NCBI RefSeq assembly: GCF_030816295.1
Contig: NZ_JAUSXV010000001.1
Coordinates: forward strand, 1,860,001 to 1,924,000
Reading direction: 5' to 3'
Length of the DNA stretch: 64,000 nucleotides
Source: Microbacterium natoriense
GTDB lineage: Bacteria; Actinomycetota; Actinomycetes; Actinomycetales; Microbacteriaceae
How positions within the stretch are numbered: the stretch's first letter is position 1; every line of letters begins with the position of its first letter. The notes beneath the pieces are model-generated. The model was not told the DNA's origin. It was given only the letters and a program-made list of their open reading frames with translations, and ran no database searches. Positions 22,032 to 31,490 of this stretch are shown piece after piece. The position numbers and the translations under genes are program-made.

Positions 22032-22762
22032 CGATTCGCCTTTCGTTCGAGGAAGGCGGTCATCCGGCGATGTTTCTCCGGCGACTCGAACAGCTCGGCC
22101 TGCAGCTCGAACTCGATGGCCGGATGCTGCGCGCGAGGAGTGCGCAGGGCGCGCTTGGTGTGCTGCGTGGCGAGCGGGTCGTTCGCGGCGATCCGGTCCG
22201 CGATCGCATGAGCGGCGCTCATCAGATCCACCGCCGGATGCACGGCCGACACGAGTCCCAATTGCAGGGCCTCTTCGGCATCCAGCATCCGCCCGGTCAG
22301 GAGCATCTCGCTCGCTCGTGCCGCTCCGACGATCTCGGGCAGCCGCCAGGCAGCCCCGCCGGCGGCCATGATGCCGAGGCCCGTCTCGGGGTTGCCGATC
22401 TGCAGAGCCGGTGTGGCGATGCGGATGTCGGCGGCGTAGGCGAGCTCGGCGCCGCCGCCGAGAGCGTAGCCGTCGATCGCGGCGATGACCGGCATCGGGA
22501 GCTCGCTGACCCGGATGAACGCCGTGGCGTTGATGCCCCGCCGCGCATCCTCCGCCGTACGGTCTCGCAGCTGCGCGATGTCGGCTCCCGCGGCGAACAC
22601 GCCGCCCGATCCCGTGACGACCAGGGTGCGAGGGTGGGATTCGAGAGAGGAGCACAGGGCGTGCAGCGCGTCGATGGTGTCCTGATCGATCGCGTTGCGC
22701 TTCTCCGGGCGGTCGAGCGTCGCGACGACGCGGTCGGTATGCTCCTCGATGCGCAGGGTCAT
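22028..22762 (-). CDS. Enoyl-CoA hydratase/isomerase of phenylacetate pathway
   Basis: 244-aa crotonase. Oxyanion-hole segments GGVFAAGADIAQL and DGYALGGGAELAYAADIRIA are present. NPETGLG follows, with a Glu at the position used by hydratases. ATG overlaps the thiolase stop by 1 nt. It serves as PaaF (2,3-dehydroadipyl-CoA hydratase) or PaaG (ring-1,2-epoxy isomerase). Only one crotonase gene is in this operon, so the other activity must come from elsewhere or be shared. Sequence inspection alone does not separate the two. Confidence 0.85.
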   Translation of the reverse strand: MTLRIEEHTDRVVATLDRPEKRNAIDQDTIDALHALCSSLESHPRTLVVTGSGGVFAAGADIAQLRDRTAEDARRGINATAFIRVSELPMPVIAAIDGYALGGGAELAYAADIRIATPALQIGNPETGLGIMAAGGAAWRLPEIVGAARASEMLLTGRMLDAEEALQLGLVSAVHPAVDLMSAAHAIADRIAANDPLATQHTKRALRTPRAQHPAIEFELQAELFESPEKHRRMTAFLERKANR

Positions 22763-23946
22763 CACACGCGCTCCACGATCATCGCGGTGCCCTGGCCCAC
22801 GCCCACGCACATCGTGGCGAGACCGTACCGGACGCCCTCTCGTTCCATCCGCCCGAGCAGGGTGACGACCAGTCGCGACCCGCTCGACCCCAGCGGGTGG
22901 CCGAGTGCGATCGCCCCGCCGTCGGCGTTCACGATCGCGGGATCGAGGCCGAGTCGGCGGATGCATGCGAGGGACTGCGATGCGAAGGCTTCGTTCAGCT
23001 CCACCGCGCCGAGATCGGCGACCGTGAGTCCGGCTTTCTGCAGGGCCTTCTCCGTGGCGGGTACGGGGCCCAGTCCCATGATCTCCGGCGCGAGTGCGGC
23101 CGTCGCCGATGCGACGATCCGCGCGCGCGGGCGCAGCCCGTGTCGCTCCACGGCGTCCACGCTCGCGACCGCGATCGCCGACGCCCCGTCGTTCAGCGAG
23201 CTCGAGTTGCCCGCCGTGACCACGGCGCCGCCGCCGACCACTGGCCGCAGCCCCTCCAGAGCCTCGAGAGACGTGTCGCGGCGCGGCCCTTCGTCGGTCC
23301 CGACGGAGCCGCGTGGGGTCTCGACGGCGACGATCTCGGCGGCGAATCGCCCGGCGTCGATCGCCGTGACAGCGCGCCGGTGGCTCGCCAGCGCGAAGGC
23401 GTCGGCATCCGCTCTGCTGATCCCGTCGACGCGCGCCACCTCTTCTGCGGTCTCCGGCATCGAGAACGTGGCCTTCTCGCGCGCCGCCAGTCGGGGATTC
23501 GTGAACCTCCAGCCGATGGAGGTGTCGAAGGCGTCTCCGGGTTTCGCCCAGGCGCGCGCGGGCTTGGCCTGAACCCAGGGCGCCCTCGTCATCGACTCGA
23601 CGCCTCCCGCGATGATCGCGTCGGCGTCGCCCGCGCGGATCGCCTGAGCCGCGATCGTGATCGCGGACATGCCCGACGCGCACAGTCGGTTGACCGTCAT
23701 CCCGGGGACCGTGTCGGGCAGACCCGCCAGAAGCACGGCCATGCGGGCGACGTTGCGGTTGTCCTCGCCGGCCTGATTCGCCGCTCCGAGGATGACCTCG
23801 TCGAGCGCGTCGACCGGCAGCCCCGCCCGTGCCATGGCTTCTCCGACGACGAGCGCCGCGAGATCGTCGGGGCGGACGCCCGCGAGTGCTCCGCCGTACC
23901 GGCCGATCGGCGTGCGCACACCGCCGACGAGATAGGCCTCGGACAT
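22762..23946 (-). CDS. paaJ: 3-oxoadipyl-CoA/acetyl-CoA thiolase
   Basis: 394 aa, thiolase length. ATG 23946 is chosen because GAGAGG lies 6 nt upstream, while the ATG 6 nt earlier touches that site. Active-site motifs: nucleophile NRLCASGMSA, GHPLGSSG with the His, and the final CVGVGQG with the second Cys. Cleaves 3-oxoadipyl-CoA (and the dehydrosuberyl analogue) to acetyl-CoA plus succinyl-CoA. First gene of the minus-strand phenylacetate operon and divergent from the TetR regulator over a 111-bp control region containing a palindrome. Confidence 0.9.
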   Translation of the reverse strand: MSEAYLVGGVRTPIGRYGGALAGVRPDDLAALVVGEAMARAGLPVDALDEVILGAANQAGEDNRNVARMAVLLAGLPDTVPGMTVNRLCASGMSAITIAAQAIRAGDADAIIAGGVESMTRAPWVQAKPARAWAKPGDAFDTSIGWRFTNPRLAAREKATFSMPETAEEVARVDGISRADADAFALASHRRAVTAIDAGRFAAEIVAVETPRGSVGTDEGPRRDTSLEALEGLRPVVGGGAVVTAGNSSSLNDGASAIAVASVDAVERHGLRPRARIVASATAALAPEIMGLGPVPATEKALQKAGLTVADLGAVELNEAFASQSLACIRRLGLDPAIVNADGGAIALGHPLGSSGSRLVVTLLGRMEREGVRYGLATMCVGVGQGTAMIVERV

Positions 23947-23978
23947 CGTCATCCTCTCGATCGTCGACGCTGGCGTAT

Positions 23979-24000
23979 TTCCAGACCGATCGTTCAGGAA
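23979..24000. promoter_or_regulatory. Probable TetR (PaaR-type) operator
   Basis: A 22-bp near-perfect palindrome with TTCC and GGAA ends and CGATCG at the centre (TTCC-GA-CGATCG-TC-GGAA). It sits between the divergent paaJ and TetR genes, 33 bp from the paaJ start. The ACCGATCG core recalls reported PaaR sites. A shorter dyad (GATCTCAGATC) lies at about 24004-24014. One operator here could control both the operon and its regulator. Confidence 0.7.
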
Positions 24001-24057
24001 TACGATCTCAGATCGTCTCGGGAATGGCAACTCCTCGGCGGTGCCAGACTGGACGAC

Positions 24058-24669
24058 ATGTCACAGACCGAACTCGGGGCGCCGACGCCCAAGCGGGGAC
24101 GCCCCGGATACGACCGTGAGCAGGTGCTCGCGGTCGCGGTCAAGGTCTTCAACGAGCACGGCTACGACGCGACCAGCGTGGCGGATCTCACTGCGGCGCT
24201 CGGGCTCACCAAGTCGGCCCTGTACCATCACTTCGACTCCAAGTCCGCGATCCTCGAACTCGCTCTGAACGACGCTCTCGACGGTCTCGAGCAGGTGGTC
24301 GACGACGCCGAGGCGCGGCATCCGCTCGCCTCCGATCGGCTGCGCGCGATCGTGCGCGGGGCCGTGCACGTTCTCATCGCGAAGCTGCCCTCGGTCACGC
24401 TGCTGCTGCGCGTACGCGGCAACAGCGAGGTCGAGACCACCGCGCTGCGGCGTCGCCGCGACTTCGACCAGCGGGTCACCGCGATCCTCGCCGAGGCGCA
24501 GAGCGAGGGGCTGATCCGCGACGACGTCGATGCGGCCGTCGCGACGAGGCTGATCTTCGGCATGATCAACTCGGTCGTCGAGTGGTACCGCCCTGGTGGA
24601 CCGGTCGACCCGGACGAACTCGGCGAGGACATCCTGCGCGTGACCCTCGACGGGCTGCAATCGCGCTGA
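24058..24669 (+). CDS. paaR: TetR-family repressor of phenylacetate genes
   Basis: 203 aa from ATG 24058. The N-terminal TetR HTH is clear (VFNEHGYDATSVADLTAALGLTKSALYHHFDSK, shown in the family's usual order), followed by an all-helical ligand domain. Divergently placed next to the operon and a palindromic operator, it probably represses paa genes until phenylacetyl-CoA binds, as PaaR regulators do. The effector is family knowledge, not visible in sequence. Frames extending far upstream on this strand are antisense to the thiolase and are rejected. Confidence 0.82.
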   Translation: MSQTELGAPTPKRGRPGYDREQVLAVAVKVFNEHGYDATSVADLTAALGLTKSALYHHFDSKSAILELALNDALDGLEQVVDDAEARHPLASDRLRAIVRGAVHVLIAKLPSVTLLLRVRGNSEVETTALRRRRDFDQRVTAILAEAQSEGLIRDDVDAAVATRLIFGMINSVVEWYRPGGPVDPDELGEDILRVTLDGLQSR

Positions 24670-24799
24670 TCGCGGCTCTCCGGGAGGGTCCAGCGATCGC
24701 CATGGGCGTCGGGCGGCGCTTGCTGTCAGATGGGGCGCGTGATTCCGGCGCGGGGTGCCACCTCGGTGGGGGAGGGCTGCGGATGCTGCTGCTGCGGGT

Positions 24800-25567
24800 T
24801 CAGTCCTCCGCAGGTGCGACCCGGGGCGGCCAGACGGCCGCGCCCAGCTCGCGCGAGATGTTGCGCGCGGTCTCGCGCAGCGCACCGAGGACGTCGTCGG
24901 ATGCCGGCGCCTGAGACGTCGGCAGCACGACAGCAAGAGCGGCCACGATGTCGCCGCGAGCGTCCGCGACGGGGGCGGCGACCGACGATTCGCCCAGGAC
25001 GGCCTCGTCGGTCTCGCTCGCGCTGCCGCGCTCGGTGATGGCGGGGAACTCGAGCGTGAGGCGGGCGACGTCGGTGATCGTGTCGCCGGTGAGGCTGCGC
25101 AGAGGGCGTTCGAAGACGGTCTGCTGGAAACCGACGTCGTAGGCGAGCAGCACCTTTCCCATCGCCGAGGCGTGCGCGGGGATGGCGACCCCGGTCTCGA
25201 GCATCTGCTGGCTGTCGTCGGGGCGGAGACTGTGATGGATCACGAGCACGTCGGCGAAGTGCGGCGCACCCAGGCGCACCGACAGACCGGTGCGCCTGGC
25301 GAGATCCTGCGTCCAGCGCATCGCCCGCGCCCGCACGTCGAGCGTGTCGAGGTACACGTTGCTCAGTCGCAGCAGGGTAGGGCCGAGCATGTACCGCTGC
25401 CCTCCGCGCTCCTTCGCGACGAGTCCGTGCTCGCGCAGGGACTTCACGATGCCGTGCACCGTCGACGGCGGAAGATCCAGCGCCAGAGCCAGATCTGTGA
25501 TGCCCAGATGACGGGCTCCTTGCAGCAGTTCGAGCACCTTCGCGGCACGGTCGATGGCCTGGATCAT
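24800..25567 (-). CDS. IclR-family regulator of dha genes
   Basis: 255 aa from ATG 25567. The N-terminal winged HTH (LGITDLALALDLPPSTVHG) is followed by the IclR effector-binding domain (SVRLGAPHFADVLVIHH, PAHASAMGKVLLA). It is divergent from dhaKLM across 148 bp holding a good promoter and dyad, so it most likely controls dihydroxyacetone use. In other bacteria this job belongs to DhaR, DhaS or IclR-type GylR-like proteins. Effector unknown. Confidence 0.82.
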   Translation of the reverse strand: MIQAIDRAAKVLELLQGARHLGITDLALALDLPPSTVHGIVKSLREHGLVAKERGGQRYMLGPTLLRLSNVYLDTLDVRARAMRWTQDLARRTGLSVRLGAPHFADVLVIHHSLRPDDSQQMLETGVAIPAHASAMGKVLLAYDVGFQQTVFERPLRSLTGDTITDVARLTLEFPAITERGSASETDEAVLGESSVAAPVADARGDIVAALAVVLPTSQAPASDDVLGALRETARNISRELGAAVWPPRVAPAED

Positions 25568-25618
25568 GCGCGTCCCTCCTGTCCGGATCGTCGTCGAGCC
25601 GGGCTCCTGGATCGGGGG

Positions 25619-25669
25619 TTGACAACCCGATCGAGTCCGAGCATATTCGACATTGACGAAAAGCTTTCG
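25619..25669 (+). promoter_or_regulatory. Promoter and dyad for dhaKLM
   Basis: TTGACA at 25619-25624, 17-bp spacer, CATATT at 25642-25647 as a -10-like box, then a 13-bp dyad CGAAAAGCTTTCG at 25657-25669 near the expected transcription start, 47 bp before the dhaK ATG. A repressor binding the dyad would block initiation; the divergent IclR protein is the obvious candidate. A GAATTC direct repeat follows. Confidence 0.55.
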
Positions 25670-25715
25670 AATTCTCACCGAATTCGACGTGGCCGAGATC
25701 AAGGGAGATCGAACG

Positions 25716-26707
<992 letters not shown>

Positions 26708-26708
<1 letters not shown>

Positions 26709-27349
26709 TGGGAGCGGTGGAGACGACCACTCTGCAGGACTGGATCTCGCGATTCGGCGCTGCGATCGCAGAGAAGCGCGAGTGGCTCACCGAACTCGAT
26801 TCGGCCATCGGCGACGCTGACCACGGAGCGAACATGGCGCGCGGCATGACAGCGGTGAGCGAGAAGCTCGGCGCGGGGGCGCCAACGGGCATCGACGATC
26901 TGCTGAAGACCGTGGGAATGACGTTGGTCAGCTCGGTCGGTGGCGCGAGCGGACCGCTGTACGGCACCTTCTTCCTGCGCATGGGCATGAGCGCGGGCGC
27001 CGTGGCCTCCCTTGACGGACCTGCGCTCGCCGCGGCGCTACGGGCGGGGCTCGAGGGGATCGTCGCCCGGGGCAAGCCCGAAGCGAGGGACAAGACCATG
27101 TTCGATGCGATGGCACCCGCGGTCGACGCGCTCGACGAGACGTTGGCCTCGGGCGCCTCGGTGGCCGAGGGTGCTCGGGCTGCGGCCGACGCAGCCGCAG
27201 CCGGCCGAGACGCGACCCTGCCGCTCGTCGCGCGCAAGGGGCGGGCGAGCTATCTGGGTGAGCGCAGCGCGGGTCACCTCGACCCCGGCGCGGCGTCGAC
27301 GGCGATCCTGTTCGAGACGTTGGCCGACGCGATCGCGGGCGCATCCTGA
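26708..27349 (+). CDS. dhaL: Dihydroxyacetone kinase subunit DhaL
   Basis: 213 aa. SAIGDADHGANMARGM holds the Mg-binding aspartates, and SVGGASGPLYGTFF is the nucleotide-binding loop. In the PTS-dependent enzyme DhaL keeps a tightly bound ADP that DhaM rephosphorylates. The stop overlaps the next ATG (TGATG), so translation is coupled to dhaM. Confidence 0.92.
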
Positions 27350-29877
27350 TGATCGGCATCGTCGCCGTCTCTCACAGCGCTCGGCTCGGGGAGGCGGCGC
27401 TCGAACTCGCCCTGCAGATGGTGCCGGGCGGAGGAGTGCAGGTGCGCGTGGCGGCGGGGGCGGGAACGGATGCCGACGGTGCGCCGATTCTGGGCACGGA
27501 TGCGGCAGCGGTCGCCGCGGCGATCGACGAACTGGCGGCGGACTGCGACGGCGTGCTCGTGCTGATGGATCTGGGTTCCGCCGTGATGAGCGCCGAGATG
27601 GCGCTCGAGTTCCGGATGAGCGACGTCCCGGTGCGGCTCGTGCCGGCGCCGTTCGTCGAAGGGCTTCTCGCCGCGGTCGTGTCTGCGGCGGCAGGGGGAA
27701 CTCTCGACGCCGTCGCCGAGGAGGCCACGGCCGCGCTCGCCGCGAAGACCGGGCAGCTCGGAGAGCCGGAGCCGGGCGCACCCACCCGGTCGTTGAGCGA
27801 GGAGCGCAGCGACGAGACGAAACGCGGTGACACGACGTCGGACTCGTCTTCACCGCGTTCCGTCTCGCTGCGCTCGCTCAACGACCCGCAAGGGGCGGAG
27901 CGCACGTTCCGCACAGTGACGGTGCGCAATCCGCTCGGCATCCACGCTCGGCCCGCAGCCCTGATCGCGGAGGCATCCGCCGGTGCGGACGTCCGCTTGC
28001 GCAAGCTGCCGGACGGGCCGGAGGCCTCGGCCGCGAGCCTTTCCCGCTTGCTGGTCCTGGGCGCGCGGCAGGGCGACGACATCGAACTCTCCGCATCCGG
28101 CGACGATGCCGAGCAGGTGGTGACACGCCTGGCGGCGCTGTTCCACGACGGATTCGGCGAGGGCACCGCTCCGGTGGCGCCGAGGCGTCAGGCGGAGCCC
28201 GCCGATGAGCGCGTGCCCGTCGCGGCCGGCGCCGTGCTGCGCGGCCGCGGTGTGAGCGCGGGCGCAGCCGCGGCATCCGTCGTGCATCTGGCCCTGCCGC
28301 TGCCGGAGCCGCCCTCCGACATCGTGATCGCGCCGGCCGACCGCGAGTCCGAGGTCTCAGCCATCGAATGGGCGGCTGTGGCGGTGGCCGACGAACTGCG
28401 CTCGCGCACCGCCGGTGCGTCGGGGGAAGCCCGCGACATCCTCGACGCCTCCCGCCTGCTGGCCTCCGACCCGGAGCTCGTCTCCGAGGCATCGGCTCTC
28501 GTGCGCACGAACGGGCGCAGCGCGGCACGCGCGGTGTGGGAGACCGCCGCCGTGCACGAGAAGAATCTGGCGGCGCTCGGGGGACGCATGGCCGAGCGCG
28601 CGGCCGACATCCGCGACGTGCGCGACAGGATCATCGCCGAGATCCTCGAGGTCGAGATGCCTGGCGTGCCCGATCGCGACGAGCCCTTCGTGCTCGTCGC
28701 GTCCGATCTCGCCCCGGCAGACACCGCCGCCCTCGAAGGCGGACGCTGCGTGGCTCTCGTCACCGAGCAGGGCGGACCCACCTCGCACACGGCGATCATC
28801 GCGCGGTCCCTCGGGCTCCCCGCCGTGGTCGGAGTGATCGGCGCGACCGGCATCGCGGTCGGCGCGACCGTGCTGGTCGACGGAGACCGCGGGACGGTCG
28901 AGGTCGACCCTTCCCCGTCGAAGATCCATGCGGCGAAGGCTGCAGGCATCGTGGTGCCGTTCGACGGCACAGGGAGCCTGGCCGACGGCACCGAGCTGCC
29001 CCTGTTCGCGAACGTCGGCGGTGCCGCGGATGCGGTCGCCGCTGCAGTCGCCGGTGCCGAGGGCGTAGGCCTGTTCCGCACCGAATTCTGCTTCCTTGAC
29101 CGAGCCGAGGCTCCGACCGTCGACGAGCAGGTCGCCGCCTACCGCGGAGTTCTCGCGGCATTCCCCGACCGTCGCGTCGTCGTGCGCACACTCGACGCCG
29201 GTAGCGACAAGCCGCTGCCCTTCGCGAACTCCGAGCACGAGGACAACCCGGCCCTCGGCGTGCGCGGGCTGCGCATCGCACGGAGATCGCCGGCGCTGCT
29301 CGACGATCAGTTGCGGGCGCTCGCGCTCGCCGCGGAGCAGGAGGCTGCTCTGGTCGACGTGATGGCGCCGATGGTCGCGACCGTCGACGAGGCCCGCGAC
29401 TTCGCGAGCAGGGCCCGCGCGGCAGGGCTGCCGCGCGTCGGGATCATGATCGAGACGCCGGCCGCGGCGCTGCTCGCCGCGGAGCTGTTCGAGATCGTCG
29501 ACTTCGTGAGCCTGGGAACCAACGACCTCGCTCAGTACACGCTCGCGGCCGACCGGCTGCTGAGCGAGCTGGGCGACCTCAACGACCCGTGGCAACCGGC
29601 CGTGCTGCGCTTGATCGGTGCGGTGGGCAAGGCGGGCCGACAGGCCGGCCGATCGGTCGGCGTGTGCGGCGAAGCGGGCGGCGATCCGGCGCTGGCTCCC
29701 GTTCTCGTGGGGCTCGGCGTCACGAGTCTGTCTATGACGCCACGGGCGCTCGGGCGGGTCGCAGCTGCCTTGGCGCAGAACACCTCGGAGCAGTGCCGTG
29801 AGGCCGCCGAGGCGGTGCTCGTCGCGGCGACCGCCGACGAGGCGCGGGCCGCGGCATCCGCTGTTCTCAGCCGCTGA
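27349..29877 (+). CDS. dhaM: DhaM: EIIA-Man, HPr and complete PTS Enzyme I fused
   Basis: 842-aa phosphotransferase. Residues 1 to about 130 form an EIIA-Man-type domain with active H9 (VSHSARLG). A Ser/Arg/Asp linker (about 147-180) is encoded by a palindromic repeat. HPr spans about 184-270 with active H199 (PLGIHARPAAL). Enzyme I (about 285-842) has phospho-His H480 (GGPTSHTAII), GTNDLAQYTLAADR, and the PEP-site C773 (VCGEAGGDP). The usual E. coli DhaM carries only part of EI. Here EI is complete, so PEP can phosphorylate DhaL-ADP through one polypeptide without general PTS proteins. Confidence 0.9.
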   Translation: MIGIVAVSHSARLGEAALELALQMVPGGGVQVRVAAGAGTDADGAPILGTDAAAVAAAIDELAADCDGVLVLMDLGSAVMSAEMALEFRMSDVPVRLVPAPFVEGLLAAVVSAAAGGTLDAVAEEATAALAAKTGQLGEPEPGAPTRSLSEERSDETKRGDTTSDSSSPRSVSLRSLNDPQGAERTFRTVTVRNPLGIHARPAALIAEASAGADVRLRKLPDGPEASAASLSRLLVLGARQGDDIELSASGDDAEQVVTRLAALFHDGFGEGTAPVAPRRQAEPADERVPVAAGAVLRGRGVSAGAAAASVVHLALPLPEPPSDIVIAPADRESEVSAIEWAAVAVADELRSRTAGASGEARDILDASRLLASDPELVSEASALVRTNGRSAARAVWETAAVHEKNLAALGGRMAERAADIRDVRDRIIAEILEVEMPGVPDRDEPFVLVASDLAPADTAALEGGRCVALVTEQGGPTSHTAIIARSLGLPAVVGVIGATGIAVGATVLVDGDRGTVEVDPSPSKIHAAKAAGIVVPFDGTGSLADGTELPLFANVGGAADAVAAAVAGAEGVGLFRTEFCFLDRAEAPTVDEQVAAYRGVLAAFPDRRVVVRTLDAGSDKPLPFANSEHEDNPALGVRGLRIARRSPALLDDQLRALALAAEQEAALVDVMAPMVATVDEARDFASRARAAGLPRVGIMIETPAAALLAAELFEIVDFVSLGTNDLAQYTLAADRLLSELGDLNDPWQPAVLRLIGAVGKAGRQAGRSVGVCGEAGGDPALAPVLVGLGVTSLSMTPRALGRVAAALAQNTSEQCREAAEAVLVAATADEARAAASAVLSR
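27787..27888. repeat. Palindromic repeat family A, copy 2 (inside dhaM linker)
   Basis: Left arm from 27787 (CGGTCGTTGAGCGAG, then GACGAAACGCGGTGA) and right arm from 27850 (TCACCGCGTTCCGTCTCG, then GCTCGCTCAACGACC) form a long hairpin. The core is the same as in paaH and upstream of livH. It is inserted in frame in the EIIA-HPr linker, encoding RSLSEERSDETKRG and SVSLRSLNDP. Confidence 0.88.
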
Positions 29878-30047
29878 CGGCAGCGGATCGACCGGTACCC
29901 GGAAGACGAGGCTCGCCTCCTGCCGGCGCAGATCCTTCGCACTCGGACATCTGCGGCGCGCTCCTCGACAAGTGCGGATGAAGGGGGCATCCGACAATGA
30001 GATGAGGTCGACGACCCGGCCTGCGCCCCGCTCGAAGGAGAGTCCTG

Positions 30048-31487
30048 ATGTCCGATTCCGCCGCATCCGCAGCCGCCGTGCTGCTCGACCGCATCCAGGC
30101 GCCCGAGGGTTCGGGGCGGGAGATCCCGGATGCCGCGACTCGCGAGATCATCGGCCGTGCGCCCGTCGATTCGGTCGCCGAGCTCGACGAGGCGATCGCC
30201 CGTGCCAAGGCGGCTCAGCCTGCATGGGAGGGCTCGGGTCACGAGAAGCGCATCGAGCTGCTGCTCGCGGCTGCTGACGCGATCGACGCGAACGCCGAGG
30301 CTCTTGCGTACATCCTCTCGCGCGAGCAGGGCAAGCCGCTGAACGGTCCGAACGCCCGTTTCGAACTCGGCGCCTGCTCGGCCTGGCTGCGCACGAGTGC
30401 GGCGATCGCGCTCGAGTCGCAGGTGCTCGTCGACGACGAGAACCTGCACGCCGAGCTCGTCTACAAGGCGGCCGGCGTCGTGGGTGCGATCGGACCGTGG
30501 AACTGGCCCCTCATGATCACGATCTGGCAGATCGGCCCATCGCTGCGCATGGGCAACACGGTCGTCGCCAAGCCGAGCGAGTACACGCCGCTCAGCGTGC
30601 TCGCGATGCTCTCGGTCATGAACGAGGTGCTGCCGCCCGATGTCCTCATCGGCATCTCGGGCGACCGTGAAGTCGGAGCCCGCCTGGCCTCGCACCCCGA
30701 CGTCGACAAGATCATGTTCACCGGCTCGACGGCGACCGGTCGCCGCATCATCGAGAGCTCGGCGGGCAACCTCGCCCGCCTCACCCTGGAACTGGGCGGC
30801 AACGACGCGGGTATCGTGCTGCCGGGGACGGATGCCGCCGCGATCGCACAGGATCTGTTCTGGGGCGCGTTCATCAACACCGGCCAGACGTGCGCCGCGA
30901 TGAAGCGGCTCTACGTGCACGACTCGGTGTACGACGACGTCGTGAACGCGCTCGGCGAGATCGCGGCATCCGTTCCGATGGGCAACGGACTCGACGAGGA
31001 CAACGTCCTCGGGCCGCTGCAGAACAAGGCGCAGTTCGACATCGTGAGCCGCCTGGTCGAGGACGCCAAGGCGCGGGGAGCCCGCGTCGTCACCGGAGGC
31101 GAGAGCGCTCCCGAACTGGGCGAGCTGTTCTACCGCCCGACGATCGTCGCCGACATCTCCAACGACGCGGATCTCGTGCAGGAGGAGCAGTTCGGCCCTG
31201 CCCTGCCCGTGATCCGGTACTCCGATGTGGACGAGGCGTTCAAGTGGGCGAACGGCGTCGACGTCGGTCTCGGGGCCTCGGTCTGGTCGAGCGACCCCGA
31301 CGCTGCACGGGAGGCCGCGACCCGCATGCAGTCGGGAACCGTCTGGATCAACTCGCACGGCGGACTGCATCCGATGGTGCCGTTCGGTGGAGTGAAGAGC
31401 TCGGGCTACGGTCTCGAGTTCGGCGTCGAGGGCCTCAAGTCCGTGGCTGTCACGCAGGTCGTGTCCGGCCCCGGCCGGAAGGGCTGA
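30048..31487 (+). CDS. NAD(P)-dependent aldehyde dehydrogenase
   Basis: 479 aa, family length, ATG after GAAGGAG. Catalytic elements: LELGGND (general base Glu), NTGQTCAAMKR (nucleophile Cys), and the EEQFGP and PFGGVKSSGYG motifs. The substrate is not evident. The downstream GMC alcohol oxidoreductase starts 3 nt later, so the pair may oxidise an alcohol stepwise to acid. Product aldehydes of the amine oxidase at 53.8 kb are another possible substrate. 170 bp separates it from dhaM, so it probably has its own promoter. Confidence 0.88.
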   Translation: MSDSAASAAAVLLDRIQAPEGSGREIPDAATREIIGRAPVDSVAELDEAIARAKAAQPAWEGSGHEKRIELLLAAADAIDANAEALAYILSREQGKPLNGPNARFELGACSAWLRTSAAIALESQVLVDDENLHAELVYKAAGVVGAIGPWNWPLMITIWQIGPSLRMGNTVVAKPSEYTPLSVLAMLSVMNEVLPPDVLIGISGDREVGARLASHPDVDKIMFTGSTATGRRIIESSAGNLARLTLELGGNDAGIVLPGTDAAAIAQDLFWGAFINTGQTCAAMKRLYVHDSVYDDVVNALGEIAASVPMGNGLDEDNVLGPLQNKAQFDIVSRLVEDAKARGARVVTGGESAPELGELFYRPTIVADISNDADLVQEEQFGPALPVIRYSDVDEAFKWANGVDVGLGASVWSSDPDAAREAATRMQSGTVWINSHGGLHPMVPFGGVKSSGYGLEFGVEGLKSVAVTQVVSGPGRKG

Positions 31488-31490
31488 GCC

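Noticed and set aside
22897..24057. Very long N-terminal extension of the TetR regulator
   Set aside because: The extension is antisense to the thiolase; the TetR HTH begins normally after ATG 24058.
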